Shown: in pieces, positions 20,075 through 29,730 of the stretch
Layout: every line of letters begins with the position of its first letter
Numbering within the stretch: position 1 is the stretch's first letter
NCBI RefSeq assembly: GCF_000184705.1
Contig: NC_014831.1
Coordinates: 1,488,001 to 1,552,000 of the forward strand
Direction: 5' to 3'
DNA from: Thermaerobacter marianensis DSM 12885
GTDB taxonomy: Bacteria > Bacillota > Sulfobacillia > Thermaerobacterales > Thermaerobacteraceae
Length of the DNA: 64,000 nt
Notes under the pieces: model-generated
Database searches by the model: none
The model's input: only the letters and a program-made list of their open reading frames with translations
Told to the model about the DNA's origin: nothing
Program-made: the position numbers and the translations under genes

Positions 20075-21493
20075 TCAGGCGCCCCCGCCAGCCCTGTTGG
20101 CTTCGAGAAGGGCGCCGATCAGTCCTTCCACCGTGTACCGCTCGGGAACGCGGTCGACGGGCAGGCCCAGGGCCGCCGCCCGCCGGGCGGTGCGCGGTCC
20201 GATGCACACCACCAGGGGCCGCCTGCCGCCGGGACCCGCCGGTCCACCGCCCGGGAAGAACCGGCCGAGCCCTTCCGGGCCGGCCGCCTCGGCCAGCGCC
20301 TCGCACGCCGACGGGCTGGCCAGGGTGACGGCGTCGACCCGGCCCGCCGCCACCAGCTCGAGCAGGGCCGCTGCCTCCCGGGGACGCAGGACGGTCCGGT
20401 AGACCACGGGGGCCCGCAGCACCGCCCCGGCCTCCACGACGGGCCGTGCGGGCTCGAGCGGAGCCCGGTCGCCCCGGGGCCAGAGGACCCGCTGGCCCGG
20501 TTGCACGCGGCGGGCCAGCTCCTCCCAGAGATGGCCGCCGGTGGCGGTGGCGGGCACCAGGTCGGCCCGGATCCCCACGGCCTCCTCCAGTGCCCGCCCG
20601 GTGGCCTCCCCCACCGCCGCGACCCGGGACCCGGCCAGGGCGCGGGCGTCCCGGCCCAGGGCCCGCAAGCGGCCCGCCAGGGCCGCCACGGCGTTGCGGC
20701 TGGTGAAGGCCCACCACGTCCCTTGGGGGTCGGCCAGTTCCGCATCCAGGCCGGCCACCCCCTCCGCCGGTTCCACGGCGATCAGGGGGATCTCCACCGC
20801 CTCGCCGCCCAGCCGGCGGACCAGCTCGGCCAGGTCGCCGGCCTGCTCAGCGGCCCGGGTGATGGCGATGCGCCACCCGGCCAGGGGCGGCACCGCCCCG
20901 GACCCCGGGGCGACGGGAGGGGGCGCCGCCGGCACGCCGGGCACGGGGACCACCGCCACCCCGGCCGCCGCCAGAGCGGCCACCTCCTCCGGCGGGACCG
21001 GCCCCCGGACCAGGCGCACCGCCCGCAAGCCCGACCGCGCCCAGCGAGCCAGCCGCGGCGCCACCCGGCCGGGCTCCAGCCGGCCGGCCACGGGCAGCAG
21101 GTCGGCGGCGGACCGGGAACCGCTTGGCCGGCCGCCGAGGAGCCACAAGGCGGCCGTGGGGGACAGCCAGGCCCGGAGCACGGCGTCCAGGCCGGGATCG
21201 GCGACGACCACCTCCGCCGCCTGCAACAGCCGGCTCGCCCGCACGGTGAGCAGCCCGGGATCGCCGGGGCCGGCTTCGATCACGTACACCGACCCCGGCA
21301 AGCCCCAGGCGTCCCCGCCGGACGCCTCCGGCCCGCCGGCGCCGCCACCCCCGTCGGGGGCGCCGTTCCCCGTGCTGCCGGTTCCATGGCCCGCCCTCCC
21401 GCCAGCCCACCCTGCAGGGGCGGGCACCGGCCGGTCCCGGCCGGGATCCTCCGCCGGCCGCCCTCGCCCGGCACCCCTTGCCGGCACGGCCAA
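20075..21493 (-). CDS. hemD: uroporphyrinogen-III synthase fused to a truncated SUMT-like domain
   Basis: 472 residues. The C-terminal ~260 (from WRIAITRAAEQAGDLA) is uroporphyrinogen-III synthase, which closes and inverts ring D of the linear tetrapyrrole. It contains FTSRNAV, VAAVGEAT and TLASPSACEAL. Residues ~68-200 resemble the first half of uroporphyrinogen-III C-methyltransferase (CobA/SUMT): EAGPGDPGLLTVRA is the SAM loop and a later stretch matches the RLKGGDP...PG region as RLVRGPV...PGV. The DPGLDAVLR part lacks the YDRL motif and the whole second SUMT half is missing, so methyltransferase activity is unlikely. The TTG start has GGAGGAGGGG directly upstream. CobA-HemD fusions are known in other Bacillota; this looks like a decayed one. 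Confidence 0.88.
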   Translation of the reverse strand: MAVPARGAGRGRPAEDPGRDRPVPAPAGWAGGRAGHGTGSTGNGAPDGGGGAGGPEASGGDAWGLPGSVYVIEAGPGDPGLLTVRASRLLQAAEVVVADPGLDAVLRAWLSPTAALWLLGGRPSGSRSAADLLPVAGRLEPGRVAPRLARWARSGLRAVRLVRGPVPPEEVAALAAAGVAVVPVPGVPAAPPPVAPGSGAVPPLAGWRIAITRAAEQAGDLAELVRRLGGEAVEIPLIAVEPAEGVAGLDAELADPQGTWWAFTSRNAVAALAGRLRALGRDARALAGSRVAAVGEATGRALEEAVGIRADLVPATATGGHLWEELARRVQPGQRVLWPRGDRAPLEPARPVVEAGAVLRAPVVYRTVLRPREAAALLELVAAGRVDAVTLASPSACEALAEAAGPEGLGRFFPGGGPAGPGGRRPLVVCIGPRTARRAAALGLPVDRVPERYTVEGLIGALLEANRAGGGA

Positions 21494-21751
21494 CGCCCCT
21501 CCTCCGTCCGCCCCGACGGTCCCCTTCCGGGCCGGCCCGGGCCGCCCCCGGGTTCACGGCACCGCGCGGATGCCCGCCCGGCGCCGGTGCGCAGGCTCCC
21601 TGCGCCGGCCCCATCCCGGCTTGACCTCGAACCGTCGGCAGTCCGTCGCAATCTCGTCCCGAATGGCTGGAGGCTTCCAGCCCGCCCGTATCCTGGGCCC
21701 GGCCGCCGCGGGCACCGCGGGTCTTACGCCCGATCGCAGGCGACGCAGCTC

Positions 21752-22759
21752 TTACGCCCGGCCGGCGGCACCGCGCCCCGGAGCGGCGCCGGCGGCCGCC
21801 AGCACCGATTCGGCCCCGCGGGCCCGCAGCCGCTCGGCCAGCTCCCGGCCCACGGCCTCGGGGTCCGTGGCCGGCCCTTCGACTTCCTCTTCCAGCCACG
21901 GGTCGCCGTCCGGGGCGGCCACCATGCCGGCCAGGCGGAGCCGCGGGCCCTCCAGCCGGGCCCAGGCCCCCAAGGGGATGCGGCAGGTGCCGCCCAGCTC
22001 GGCGAGAAACGCCCGTTCCGCCCGCACCGCCAGGGCGACCTCGGGCCGGTCCAGGACCTGCACCAGCCGGCGGGTGGCGTCGTCGCTGGCGCGGATCTCC
22101 ACGGCCAAGGCGCCCTGGCCGGGGGCCGGCAACAAGGCGCGGGGCGGAATGGCGGCCGTGATCCGGTGGCCCACGCCCAGGCGCCGCAATCCGGCGGCAG
22201 CCAGGACCAGGGCATCCCAGGCCCCTTCATCCAGGCGTCGCAGCCGGGTGTCCAGGTTGCCCCGGGCCGGTTCGACCTTGAGGTCGGGCCGCCGGGCCCG
22301 CAACCACGCCTGGCGGCGCAGGCTGCTGGTGCCCACCCGGGCGCCCGGGGGCAAGAGTTCGAGCGCCGTCATGCCGGCCCCACGCCCTGCGTCTCTACCG
22401 TTCGGTCCGAGGCCCTCCTGCGACCGCGGCAGCACCAGCGCGTCGCCAGGGTCTTCCCGCTGGGGGAAAGCGGCCAGCTCGAGTCCCTCCGGCAGGCGCG
22501 TCGGCACATCCTTGGCGCTGTGAACGGCCAGGTCGATGATCCCGGCCCGCAGGGCCTCTTCCAGCTCCTTGACGAAGGCACCGGGCGTGTCCAGGGTGTA
22601 GAGGGGCCGGGCCCGGTGCCGGTCGCCGTGGGTGGTCACGGGGACCAGCTCCACCTGCAAGCCCGGGTGGTGGCGCTGCAATTCACGGGCCACCCACTGC
22701 GCCTGGATGCGGGCCAGGGCACTGGCCCGGGTGCCGATGCGGACCACCGGAGCGGTCAA
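21752..22759 (-). CDS. hemC: hydroxymethylbilane synthase (porphobilinogen deaminase)
   Basis: 335 residues. It polymerises four porphobilinogens into hydroxymethylbilane. It has RIGTRASALARIQA at the N-terminus, DLAVHSAKDVPTRLP, GTSSLRRQAWL, LPAPGQGALAVE, and LGGTCRIPLG with the Cys that carries the dipyrromethane cofactor. An insert of about 15 residues sits near 112-128. The start is TTG 22759, with GGGAGGGACGCC ahead. A 258-base gap separates its stop from hemD; a 10-base direct repeat (21723-21732, 21751-21760) overlaps the hemC stop. Confidence 0.96.
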   Translation of the reverse strand: MTAPVVRIGTRASALARIQAQWVARELQRHHPGLQVELVPVTTHGDRHRARPLYTLDTPGAFVKELEEALRAGIIDLAVHSAKDVPTRLPEGLELAAFPQREDPGDALVLPRSQEGLGPNGRDAGRGAGMTALELLPPGARVGTSSLRRQAWLRARRPDLKVEPARGNLDTRLRRLDEGAWDALVLAAAGLRRLGVGHRITAAIPPRALLPAPGQGALAVEIRASDDATRRLVQVLDRPEVALAVRAERAFLAELGGTCRIPLGAWARLEGPRLRLAGMVAAPDGDPWLEEEVEGPATDPEAVGRELAERLRARGAESVLAAAGAAPGRGAAGRA

Positions 22760-22775
22760 AGGCGTCCCTCCCGCC

Positions 22776-23711
22776 TCAGAAGACGTGGCGGGCCGACCAG
22801 TGGGGCCCCACCACGAGATAATTGAACAGGATCACGGCAAAGCCGACCAGGGAAAGGTAGGCGAGCCGCCGTCCCCGCCACCCCGCCAGGGCACGGAGGG
22901 TCAGCAGGACGGCATAGAAGGCCCACACGCCCAGGCTGGCGATCACCTTGCCGTCGCGGACCCACTGGCTTCCCCAGAGCTGCCCGGCGGGCAGGCCGCC
23001 GCTGGCCAGGGCCAGGGTCAAGAGGGCGAAGCCGGTGCCCACCAGCCACCAGCAGGCGCGGTCCACATCCTCCAGGGCCGGCAGGTGGCGGTAGAGGCGG
23101 CTGAATATCTTGCTGCGCAGCTGGTGTTCCTGCAGCAGGTACATGGCGGCCACCGCCGACGCCAGCCCGAAGGCGCAATAACTCAACAGCGCGATGACGG
23201 CGTGCAGCCAGACCCAGGGGTTATCGGGGAATAAAGCACCCGCCGCCACGGCCCCGGCCGGTTGGGGCAGGCTCCCCGGGACACCGCCGGGCCAGGTGCC
23301 GGCCAGGCCGTCCGTGCCGGCGCCACCGACAGCGGCCGCCCCGGCCGCCGCTCCCACCCCGTGACCGGCCGCCGCGCCGGTCGCCGCGGCAACCAGGACC
23401 AGCAACGCTACCACCGGCGGGAGCATGAACGCCCCCAGGTGTCGCAAGGGCAACAGGGCTTCCAGCACCAGGCCGTTGAACACCCACGCCCAGCTCAGGA
23501 AGAACACGGATTCGTGGGCGGTGAGGAAGGGAACGCGCCCCGCCGCCACATGACCGCCCAGGAGGGCGGTGTGTACGGCCCACGTGGCCCGCGCCAGCCA
23601 TTGCGCCGCCGGTTCCCGACCCATGCCCGCCAGGGTCCAGGCATACCAGCCCGCGGCCGCCAGATAGCCGAGGGTGACCGCCACGTATCCCCACGCCAGC
23701 ATGCCCTGCAC
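22776..23711 (-). CDS. hemX: HemX/CcsA-type cytochrome c assembly membrane protein
   Basis: 311 residues with about eight hydrophobic segments. The CcsA-like haem-handling motif appears as LWGSQWVRD near residue 240 (family WGxxWxWD), with conserved His in AHES and LHAV. It sits between hemA and hemC exactly as hemX does in Bacillus, where HemX lowers HemA levels. The sequence alone does not separate HemX from a System II CcsA, but the window also encodes System I ccm genes, which favours HemX. A Gly/Ala insert lies near 112-155. GTG 23711 is preferred (AGGTGA six bases upstream); ATG 23702 is the alternative. Confidence 0.85.
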   Translation of the reverse strand: MQGMLAWGYVAVTLGYLAAAGWYAWTLAGMGREPAAQWLARATWAVHTALLGGHVAAGRVPFLTAHESVFFLSWAWVFNGLVLEALLPLRHLGAFMLPPVVALLVLVAAATGAAAGHGVGAAAGAAAVGGAGTDGLAGTWPGGVPGSLPQPAGAVAAGALFPDNPWVWLHAVIALLSYCAFGLASAVAAMYLLQEHQLRSKIFSRLYRHLPALEDVDRACWWLVGTGFALLTLALASGGLPAGQLWGSQWVRDGKVIASLGVWAFYAVLLTLRALAGWRGRRLAYLSLVGFAVILFNYLVVGPHWSARHVF

Positions 23712-23810
23712 CCGGTTTCACCTGCCGCCTGGGACCCGGCGCCCCGTCGTCTCCGATCCCGGACGGAGGCCGCGACCGGCGGAGCCCGCGGCCCCGTTCA
23801 CCGACCCGGA

Positions 23811-25325
23811 TCACCGCCCAGCCTGGTTCGCCCGTCCCCCACCGGCCTCGCCCCCGCCGCCACCGGCCGCCGTCGCGCAACGGGACGGGACCGCCGTCCC
23901 GGCCGCATAGCCGCCGGCCGGACCCGGCGCCGCCCTTCGGCCGGCACGCCGGCCCGCGCCGGGCCGGTCTCCGTCCTGCGGGCCGGCGCCTTGGCCACCC
24001 CTTGCGTCGCCTACCGCCTCCGCCACCGGAGGGTGCGCCCGCCCGCCCGCCGGGCCGGGTTCGTCCAGGGCAAAGAGCTCGGTGAAGGCCTCGTCCAGGT
24101 ACACGGGGCCGCGGCCGCCCGCCACGGCCTCCTTCAGCCGCACCATGGGATCGTTGAGCAGCTTGTTGACGATCAGCCGGGTGAGGCCGTCGATCACCTG
24201 GCGGTCCCGTTCGGACAGGTGGGGCAGCTTGCGCAGGGCGCGTTCCAGCTCGTTCCGGCGCATGGCCTCCGCTTTCTCCCGCAGGGAGCGGATCAGCGGA
24301 ACCACGTTCAGGCTCTGCAGCCACCCCTCGAACTGCCGCACCTCGTCCTCCAGCATGGCCTCGACCCGGGCCGCCTCCTCCCGCCGCAGGCGCAGGTTCG
24401 CCTCCACCACCGCCTGCAGGTCGTCGATGTCGTAGAGGAACACGCCGTCCAGCCGCCCGGCGGCCGGCTCCACGTCGCGGGGCACGGCGATGTCGACCAG
24501 CAAAAGCGGCCGCTGCCGCCGCCGCCGCATGGCCTCCCGCACCATGGCGGCGGTGACCACCGGCCGGCCGGCCCCCGTGGACGAGATCACCACGTCGCAC
24601 TCGACCAGCGCATCCGCCAGGCGATCCAGGGGGATGGCCCGGCCCCCGTAGGCCGCTGCCAGCTGCCGGCCCCGCTCCACGGTCCGGTTGGCCACCACCA
24701 GGCGGCAGCCGCCCTCCTCGGCCAGGCTGCGGGCGGCCAGCTCGGCCGTCTCCCCGGCGCCCACCAGGAGCACCGGGCGGCCGTCCAGGTGGCCGAACAC
24801 CTTACGGGCCAGCTCCACCGCCACGTAGCTGACCGATACGGCATGCTGGCTGATGGCCGTCTCGGTGCGCGCCCGCTTGCCCGCCGCCAGGGCTTGCTGG
24901 AACAGGCCGTGGAGCACCTTGCCGCAGGTGCCGGCTTCGGCAGCCAGGTGGTACGCGTCCCGGACCTGGCCCAGGATCTGGCTCTCCCCCAGGACCATGG
25001 AGTCCAGGCCCGCCGCCACGCGGAACAGGTGGCGAGCGGCGCCAGCGTCCTCCCGTACGTACAGGTGGGGATCGAGCCCGCCGGGCTCCATCCCCGCCCA
25101 GCGGGCCAGCAGCTCCCGCACGTGGCGGGTGGCTTGCCCGTGATGGCCGGCCGCGGCGTATACCTCGACCCGGTTGCAGGTGGAGAGCAGCACCACCTCC
25201 TCCACCGCCGGGCAAGCCGCCAGCTCCTTGAGGGCGGCCGCCGCCGCCTCATCGCCCACCGCCAGCCGTTCCCGCAGGGACACCGGCGCCGTGCGGTGGT
25301 TCATGCCGATCAGAATCACGCCCAT
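23811..25325 (-). CDS. hemA: glutamyl-tRNA reductase
   Basis: 504 residues. It reduces glutamyl-tRNA to glutamate-1-semialdehyde, the committed step of C5 tetrapyrrole synthesis. The nucleophile Cys50 is in LLSTCNRVEVY. GLDSMVLGESQILGQV, the NADPH loop VGAGETAELAARSL, and the C-terminal dimerisation helix are present. The last ~75 residues, after LDEAFTELFALDEPG, are a Gly/Ala/Arg-rich tail not seen in typical 420-450-residue HemA. It starts seven bases after the menG stop. Confidence 0.96.
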   Translation of the reverse strand: MGVILIGMNHRTAPVSLRERLAVGDEAAAAALKELAACPAVEEVVLLSTCNRVEVYAAAGHHGQATRHVRELLARWAGMEPGGLDPHLYVREDAGAARHLFRVAAGLDSMVLGESQILGQVRDAYHLAAEAGTCGKVLHGLFQQALAAGKRARTETAISQHAVSVSYVAVELARKVFGHLDGRPVLLVGAGETAELAARSLAEEGGCRLVVANRTVERGRQLAAAYGGRAIPLDRLADALVECDVVISSTGAGRPVVTAAMVREAMRRRRQRPLLLVDIAVPRDVEPAAGRLDGVFLYDIDDLQAVVEANLRLRREEAARVEAMLEDEVRQFEGWLQSLNVVPLIRSLREKAEAMRRNELERALRKLPHLSERDRQVIDGLTRLIVNKLLNDPMVRLKEAVAGGRGPVYLDEAFTELFALDEPGPAGGRAHPPVAEAVGDARGGQGAGPQDGDRPGAGRRAGRRAAPGPAGGYAAGTAVPSRCATAAGGGGGEAGGGRANQAGR

Positions 25326-25332
25326 CGGCGCA

Positions 25333-26097
25333 TCACGCCCACTGGGGTCGCCGTCCCTCGTGCAGGCAGACGATGCCCGCCGACATGCGCCAGAAGCGTA
25401 CGTCCTCCAGGCCCGCCGCCGCCATCCGGGCGGCCAGTTCTTCCGCCCCGGGGAAACCCCGCACCGACAGGGGCAACCACGCGTACGGGTCGGGGCCCGG
25501 TCCCCGCCACCGACGGGCAGCCCACCGGCCCATGGCCGGGACCACCCGCTCGAAGTACCAGCGGAAAGGCCCGCGGACCCAGGCCCAGGGGCTGTGGGAA
25601 AGCTCCAGGATCAGCACCCGGCCGCCGGGCCGGGTGACCCGCGCCATCTCCTGCAGCGCCCGGTCCAGATCGGCCACGTTGCGCAGGGCGAACCCCATGG
25701 TCACCAGGTCGAACTGCCCGGGGGGAAAGGGCAGGTCCAGGGCGTCGCCCTGGACCAGGTCGACCCGATCCGAGAGGCCGGACCCCTCCAGCCGCCGCCG
25801 GGCCACGGCCAGCATGCCGGGGGAGAAGTCGAGCCCCGTCACGTGACCGGAAGAGCCCACTCGTCGCGCCAGCATGGCGGTGATCTCGCCGGTACCGCAT
25901 GCCACGTCCAGGGCCCGCGCCCCCTCCAGGGGCAGTTCCTCCAGGCGCCGGGCCAGGCGCCATTGCCAGTACCGCCATTGGCCCAGGGTCATCAGCAGGT
26001 TCATCCGGTCGTAGCCCGGCGCGATGGTGTCGAACAGTTCCCGGATGTACGAGGCCTTGTCCGCACCCCGGCTCGGGACCGGGCTCCGTGCCCCCAT
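25333..26097 (-). CDS. menG: demethylmenaquinone methyltransferase (UbiE/MenG)
   Basis: 254 residues. This SAM-dependent enzyme makes the final C-methylation of menaquinone. The SAM motif I is ALDVACGTGEIT, and the UbiE signatures are YDRMNLLMTLGQWRYWR-like (here YDRMNLLMTLGQ), DALDLPF and GFALRNVADL. I chose ATG 26097 because AAGGAAGGGA is right upstream and GADKASYIRELFDTIAPGYD follows; the longer frame to 26196 is not supported. Placement before hemA couples quinone and haem supply for respiration. Confidence 0.92.
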   Translation of the reverse strand: MGARSPVPSRGADKASYIRELFDTIAPGYDRMNLLMTLGQWRYWQWRLARRLEELPLEGARALDVACGTGEITAMLARRVGSSGHVTGLDFSPGMLAVARRRLEGSGLSDRVDLVQGDALDLPFPPGQFDLVTMGFALRNVADLDRALQEMARVTRPGGRVLILELSHSPWAWVRGPFRWYFERVVPAMGRWAARRWRGPGPDPYAWLPLSVRGFPGAEELAARMAAAGLEDVRFWRMSAGIVCLHEGRRPQWA

Positions 26098-26210
26098 GAA
26101 CGTCCCTTCCTTTGAACACGGGCAGCCCACCTCGGGGGCAGCCACCCTCCCACTCTCCTGTGGCCGTACCGCACGCCGCCTGTGGCCGTTCGGCATGCCG
26201 CCGGACGGTT

Positions 26211-27077
26211 CTAGCGTAGCGCCTCCCGCACCAGTTCGGCCACCTGCCAGGGCAGGGCGGCCACCCGGGCGCCTGCCGCCTCCAGGGCCTCCACCTTGCT
26301 CTGGTAGGTCCCGCGGCCCCGCTCGATGATGGCACCGGCGTGGCCCATGCGCTTGCCGGGCGGCGCGTGCTTGCCCGCCAGGTAGGCGACCACGGGCTTG
26401 GACATGCCCTTGATGTACTCGGCGGCCTCCTCCTCGGCGGTGCCGCCGATCTCGCCCACCAGGACGACGGCTTCGGTCTCCTTGTCCTGCTCGAACATCT
26501 TCAGCACGTCGATGAAAGACAGGCCCACCACCCGGTCGCCGCCCATGCCGACTACCGTGGACTGGCCGAAGCCGGCGTGGGTCAGGGACGCGGCGATCTC
26601 GTAGGAAAGGGTACCACTGCGGGCGACGATGCCCACCCGGCCGGGAGTGTAGATCTGGTTGGGCATGATCCCGATCTTGCTCTTGCCGGGCGAGATCACG
26701 CCGAAGGTATTGGGCCCGATGATGGTGGCGCCCTTGAGCCGCGCCCGGGCCATGATCTCCATGGCGTCGTGCAGCGGCACGTGCTCGGTGATCACCACCA
26801 CCAGCTTGATCCCCGCGTCCAGCGCCTCCAGCACCGCGTCCTTGGTGAAGGGAGCGGGGACGAAGATGATCGAGGCCGTGGCACCGTGCTTCTCCACCGC
26901 CGCCTCCACGGTGTCGTAGACGGGCACCCCGCGGACCTCCTGGCCCTCCTTGCCCGGCGAGACGCCCGCCACCACGCGGGTGCCGTAGTCGATCATCTGG
27001 CCGGTGTGGAAGCTGCCCTGGTGGCCGGTGATGCCCTGGACCACCACCCGGGTGCGCTCGTCGATCAGGATGGCCAT
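26211..27077 (-). CDS. sucD: succinate-CoA ligase, alpha subunit
   Basis: 288 residues, standard length. It interconverts succinyl-CoA and succinate with substrate-level phosphorylation, as a heterodimer with SucC. It has the CoA-binding Rossmann start [36 protein letters not shown], and the phosphorylated His246 in [10 protein letters not shown]. It begins right after the sucC stop with GGGGAG ahead. Confidence 0.97.
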   Translation of the reverse strand: MAILIDERTRVVVQGITGHQGSFHTGQMIDYGTRVVAGVSPGKEGQEVRGVPVYDTVEAAVEKHGATASIIFVPAPFTKDAVLEALDAGIKLVVVITEHVPLHDAMEIMARARLKGATIIGPNTFGVISPGKSKIGIMPNQIYTPGRVGIVARSGTLSYEIAASLTHAGFGQSTVVGMGGDRVVGLSFIDVLKMFEQDKETEAVVLVGEIGGTAEEEAAEYIKGMSKPVVAYLAGKHAPPGKRMGHAGAIIERGRGTYQSKVEALEAAGARVAALPWQVAELVREALR

Positions 27078-28199
27078 CTACCGCTCCCCTCCCTGCCGGG
27101 CCAGCTCCACCGCCTTGCGGGCGGCCTCGCCCATGTCCCGGAAGGCTTCGATGCCGTGCTCCCTGAGGATTGCCACGCCCTTGTCCTCGTTGGTGCCCAC
27201 CAGCCGCACCACCAGCGGCACCGGGATGCCCTGCTGCTGCTTGACGGTGACGATGGCGTTGGCCACGTCGTCGCAGCGGGTGATGCCGCCGAAGATGTTG
27301 ACGAAGATCGCCTTGGGGTTCGTCGACACCAGCACCGCCATGGCCTTCGCCATGGGCTCCACCGCCGCGCCGCCGCCGGCATCGAGGAAGTTCATCGCCC
27401 GGCCGCCGTACTCGGCCAGCACGTCGATGGTGGCCATGGTGATGCCCGCGCCGTTGGCCATGACGGCGATGTCACCGTCCAGCTCCACGTACGAGAGGCC
27501 GATCTCCCGGACGCGGCGCTCCAGTTCCGTGGCCTCGCTGACCTCGGGCAGGTCCTGGTGGCGGAAGCGGGCGTCGTCGTCGATGTTGAGGCGTCCGTCG
27601 GCAGCGATCAGCCGGTCACCGGAGATCACCAGCGGGTTGATCTCCACGAGCTCGGCGTCGTAGTCGCGGAAGATCCGGTACAGCCGCGTCAGGATGTCGG
27701 CGAACTGGCGGGCGATGGCCCCCTCCAGGCCCAGTCGCCGGGCGATGCCCCGGGCGAAATACGGGTAGAGGCCCAGGGTGATGTCCACCGGCCGCTTGAC
27801 GATGTCCTTCTCCGGGACTTCCTCGATGTTCACGCCGCCGTGCACCGAGGCGATGACCAGCGGCGACTTGCGCGCCGTGTCCACGGCGATGCCCAGGTAG
27901 AGCTCCCGGTCGATCTGCAGCTTCTCCTCCACCAGCACCCGCTCGACCCGGTAGCCCCGGACCTCCTGCCCCAAAAGACCTGCGGCCACCTCCCGGGCCT
28001 GGTCGGGGGTGTCGGCAAACCGAATGCCGCCGGCCTTGCCGCGGCCACCGGCCAGGACCTGGGACTTGATCGCCACCGGCGCGCCGATCTCGGCGGCCAC
28101 CTGGGCCGCTTCGCCGGGGGAGGCTGCCACCCGACCCCGCGGCGTAGGGATGCCCCGTTCTCGGAAGACCTCCTTGGCCATGTACTCGAAGAACTTCAA
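27078..28199 (-). CDS. sucC: succinate-CoA ligase, beta subunit
   Basis: 373 residues. ATP-grasp nucleotide-binding subunit: KEVFRERGIPTPRG, the Lys/Gly loop VLAGGRGKAGGIRF, EINPLVISGD, NGAGITMATID, and the C-terminal FVNIFGGITRCD that holds the catalytic loop region. It lies between malic enzyme and sucD on one strand with gaps of 0-6 bases, so it is cotranscribed. Confidence 0.97.
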   Translation of the reverse strand: MKFFEYMAKEVFRERGIPTPRGRVAASPGEAAQVAAEIGAPVAIKSQVLAGGRGKAGGIRFADTPDQAREVAAGLLGQEVRGYRVERVLVEEKLQIDRELYLGIAVDTARKSPLVIASVHGGVNIEEVPEKDIVKRPVDITLGLYPYFARGIARRLGLEGAIARQFADILTRLYRIFRDYDAELVEINPLVISGDRLIAADGRLNIDDDARFRHQDLPEVSEATELERRVREIGLSYVELDGDIAVMANGAGITMATIDVLAEYGGRAMNFLDAGGGAAVEPMAKAMAVLVSTNPKAIFVNIFGGITRCDDVANAIVTVKQQQGIPVPLVVRLVGTNEDKGVAILREHGIEAFRDMGEAARKAVELARQGGER

Positions 28200-28205
28200 C
28201 GGCGG

Positions 28206-29606
28206 TCACCTCGCTGGGAGGGTGTTGGACGAACCGGCCAGCCGGGCCCGCACCGCCTCCACCCGGCGGGCCGTCTCCCGCCCGACCTCGGCCGGATCCC
28301 GGGGACGCCGCGCCACGCCGCTGGCGACGGCGGCCGCGGCAACCGCGGCGGCTACCGCCGGGGCCACCCTGGGATCGCCGGCCTCGGGAATGATGTAGTC
28401 CGGCGACAGGCGGTCCGGCTCGACCAGGTCGGCGATGGCCCTCGCCGCCGCCAGCTTCATCGCCTCGTTGATCTCCCGGGCCCGCACGTCCAGGGCGCCG
28501 CGGAACACGCCGGGGAAGGCCAGCACGTTGTTGATCTGGTTCGGGAAGTCCGACCGCCCGGTACAGACCACCCGCGCTCCCGCGGCGGCGGCTTCGTCGG
28601 GGAAGATCTCCGGCGTCGGGTTCGCCATGGCCATGACGATGGCGTCCGGGGCCATGCTGCGCACCATGGCCGGGGTCACCGCCCCGGCCCGGGAGAGCCC
28701 GATGAACACGTCGGCGCCCTCCATGACGTCGGCCAGCTGGCCCTTGAGACCGGCGGGGTTGCTGCGCTCGGCCACCCGCTGCTTGAATGGATTCATCCCG
28801 TAGGGGCGGCCGGGGTAGATGGCCCCGCGGCTGTCGCACAGCACCAGGTCCCGGGCGCCCATGTCCAGCAGCAGGTGGCTGGTGGCGATCCCCGCCGCCC
28901 CCGCCCCGTTGACCACGATGCGGACGCGGTCCAGCTCCTTCCCCACCACGCGCAGGGCATTGGTCAGCGCCGCGGCGGTCACGATGGCGGTGCCGTGCTG
29001 GTCATCGTGGAAGACGGGGATGTCCAGTTCCGCCCGCAACCGCGCCTCCACCTCGAAACAGCGGGGTGCGGCCACGTCCTCCAGGTTGATCCCGCCGAAG
29101 CTGGGCGCCAGGGCGGCCACGATCTCCACCAGCCGCCCCACCTCCCGCGCCCGGACGCACAGCGGGACGGCGTCCACCGCGGCGTAGAGCTTGAACAGGA
29201 TCGCCTTGCCCTCCATGACGGGCAGGGCGGCCTCAGGGCCGATGTCCCCGAGGCCCAGCACCGCCGACCCGTCGGACACCACCGCGACCAGGTTGCCCCG
29301 GGTCGTGAGCTCAAAGGCCTCGTCGGGGTCGGCGGCGATGAGCCGGCAGGGCTCGGCCACCCCCGGCGTGTAGGCCAGGCTGAGGTCGCGGTGGTCCCGC
29401 AGAGGGACCTTGCTGGCGATCTCGATCTTGCCCCGGGCCTGCCGGTGCAGGGTCACCGCCGCGGCGCGCAGCGCGTCATCCCGCAGGACATCGCCGCCCG
29501 GCGCTCGGCTCTGCAGGGTGCCAGGGCCGCCCACCCCGGCGCCGGGTGCGCCACCACCCGGCCTTTCGGGCTGTCTTGCATCCTCGTATGGAGCTGGTCC
29601 GGCCAC
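28206..29606 (-). CDS. NAD(P)-dependent malic enzyme
   Basis: 466 residues. It decarboxylates malate to pyruvate. It has [34 protein letters not shown], the metal/active region [24 protein letters not shown], and the nucleotide loop [15 protein letters not shown]. It is the short bacterial (MaeA/MalS-like) type without the phosphotransacetylase domain. The first ~40 residues are Gly/Pro-rich. GTG 29606 has GGGAGGAG upstream. It follows mdh, giving a malate branch point next to TCA genes. Confidence 0.95.
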   Translation of the reverse strand: MAGPAPYEDARQPERPGGGAPGAGVGGPGTLQSRAPGGDVLRDDALRAAAVTLHRQARGKIEIASKVPLRDHRDLSLAYTPGVAEPCRLIAADPDEAFELTTRGNLVAVVSDGSAVLGLGDIGPEAALPVMEGKAILFKLYAAVDAVPLCVRAREVGRLVEIVAALAPSFGGINLEDVAAPRCFEVEARLRAELDIPVFHDDQHGTAIVTAAALTNALRVVGKELDRVRIVVNGAGAAGIATSHLLLDMGARDLVLCDSRGAIYPGRPYGMNPFKQRVAERSNPAGLKGQLADVMEGADVFIGLSRAGAVTPAMVRSMAPDAIVMAMANPTPEIFPDEAAAAGARVVCTGRSDFPNQINNVLAFPGVFRGALDVRAREINEAMKLAAARAIADLVEPDRLSPDYIIPEAGDPRVAPAVAAAVAAAAVASGVARRPRDPAEVGRETARRVEAVRARLAGSSNTLPAR

Positions 29607-29730
29607 CGCCTCGCATCTCCTCCCGGTCTGTCCGCGGCGGCCGCCCTGTTCCCAGGGGGGCCGCAGATAGCCGTTGCCCGCCCCGTCCGTCTCGCGGAAC
29701 CGGCGGCCCCGAAGAACCCCGGCCCTCCGG

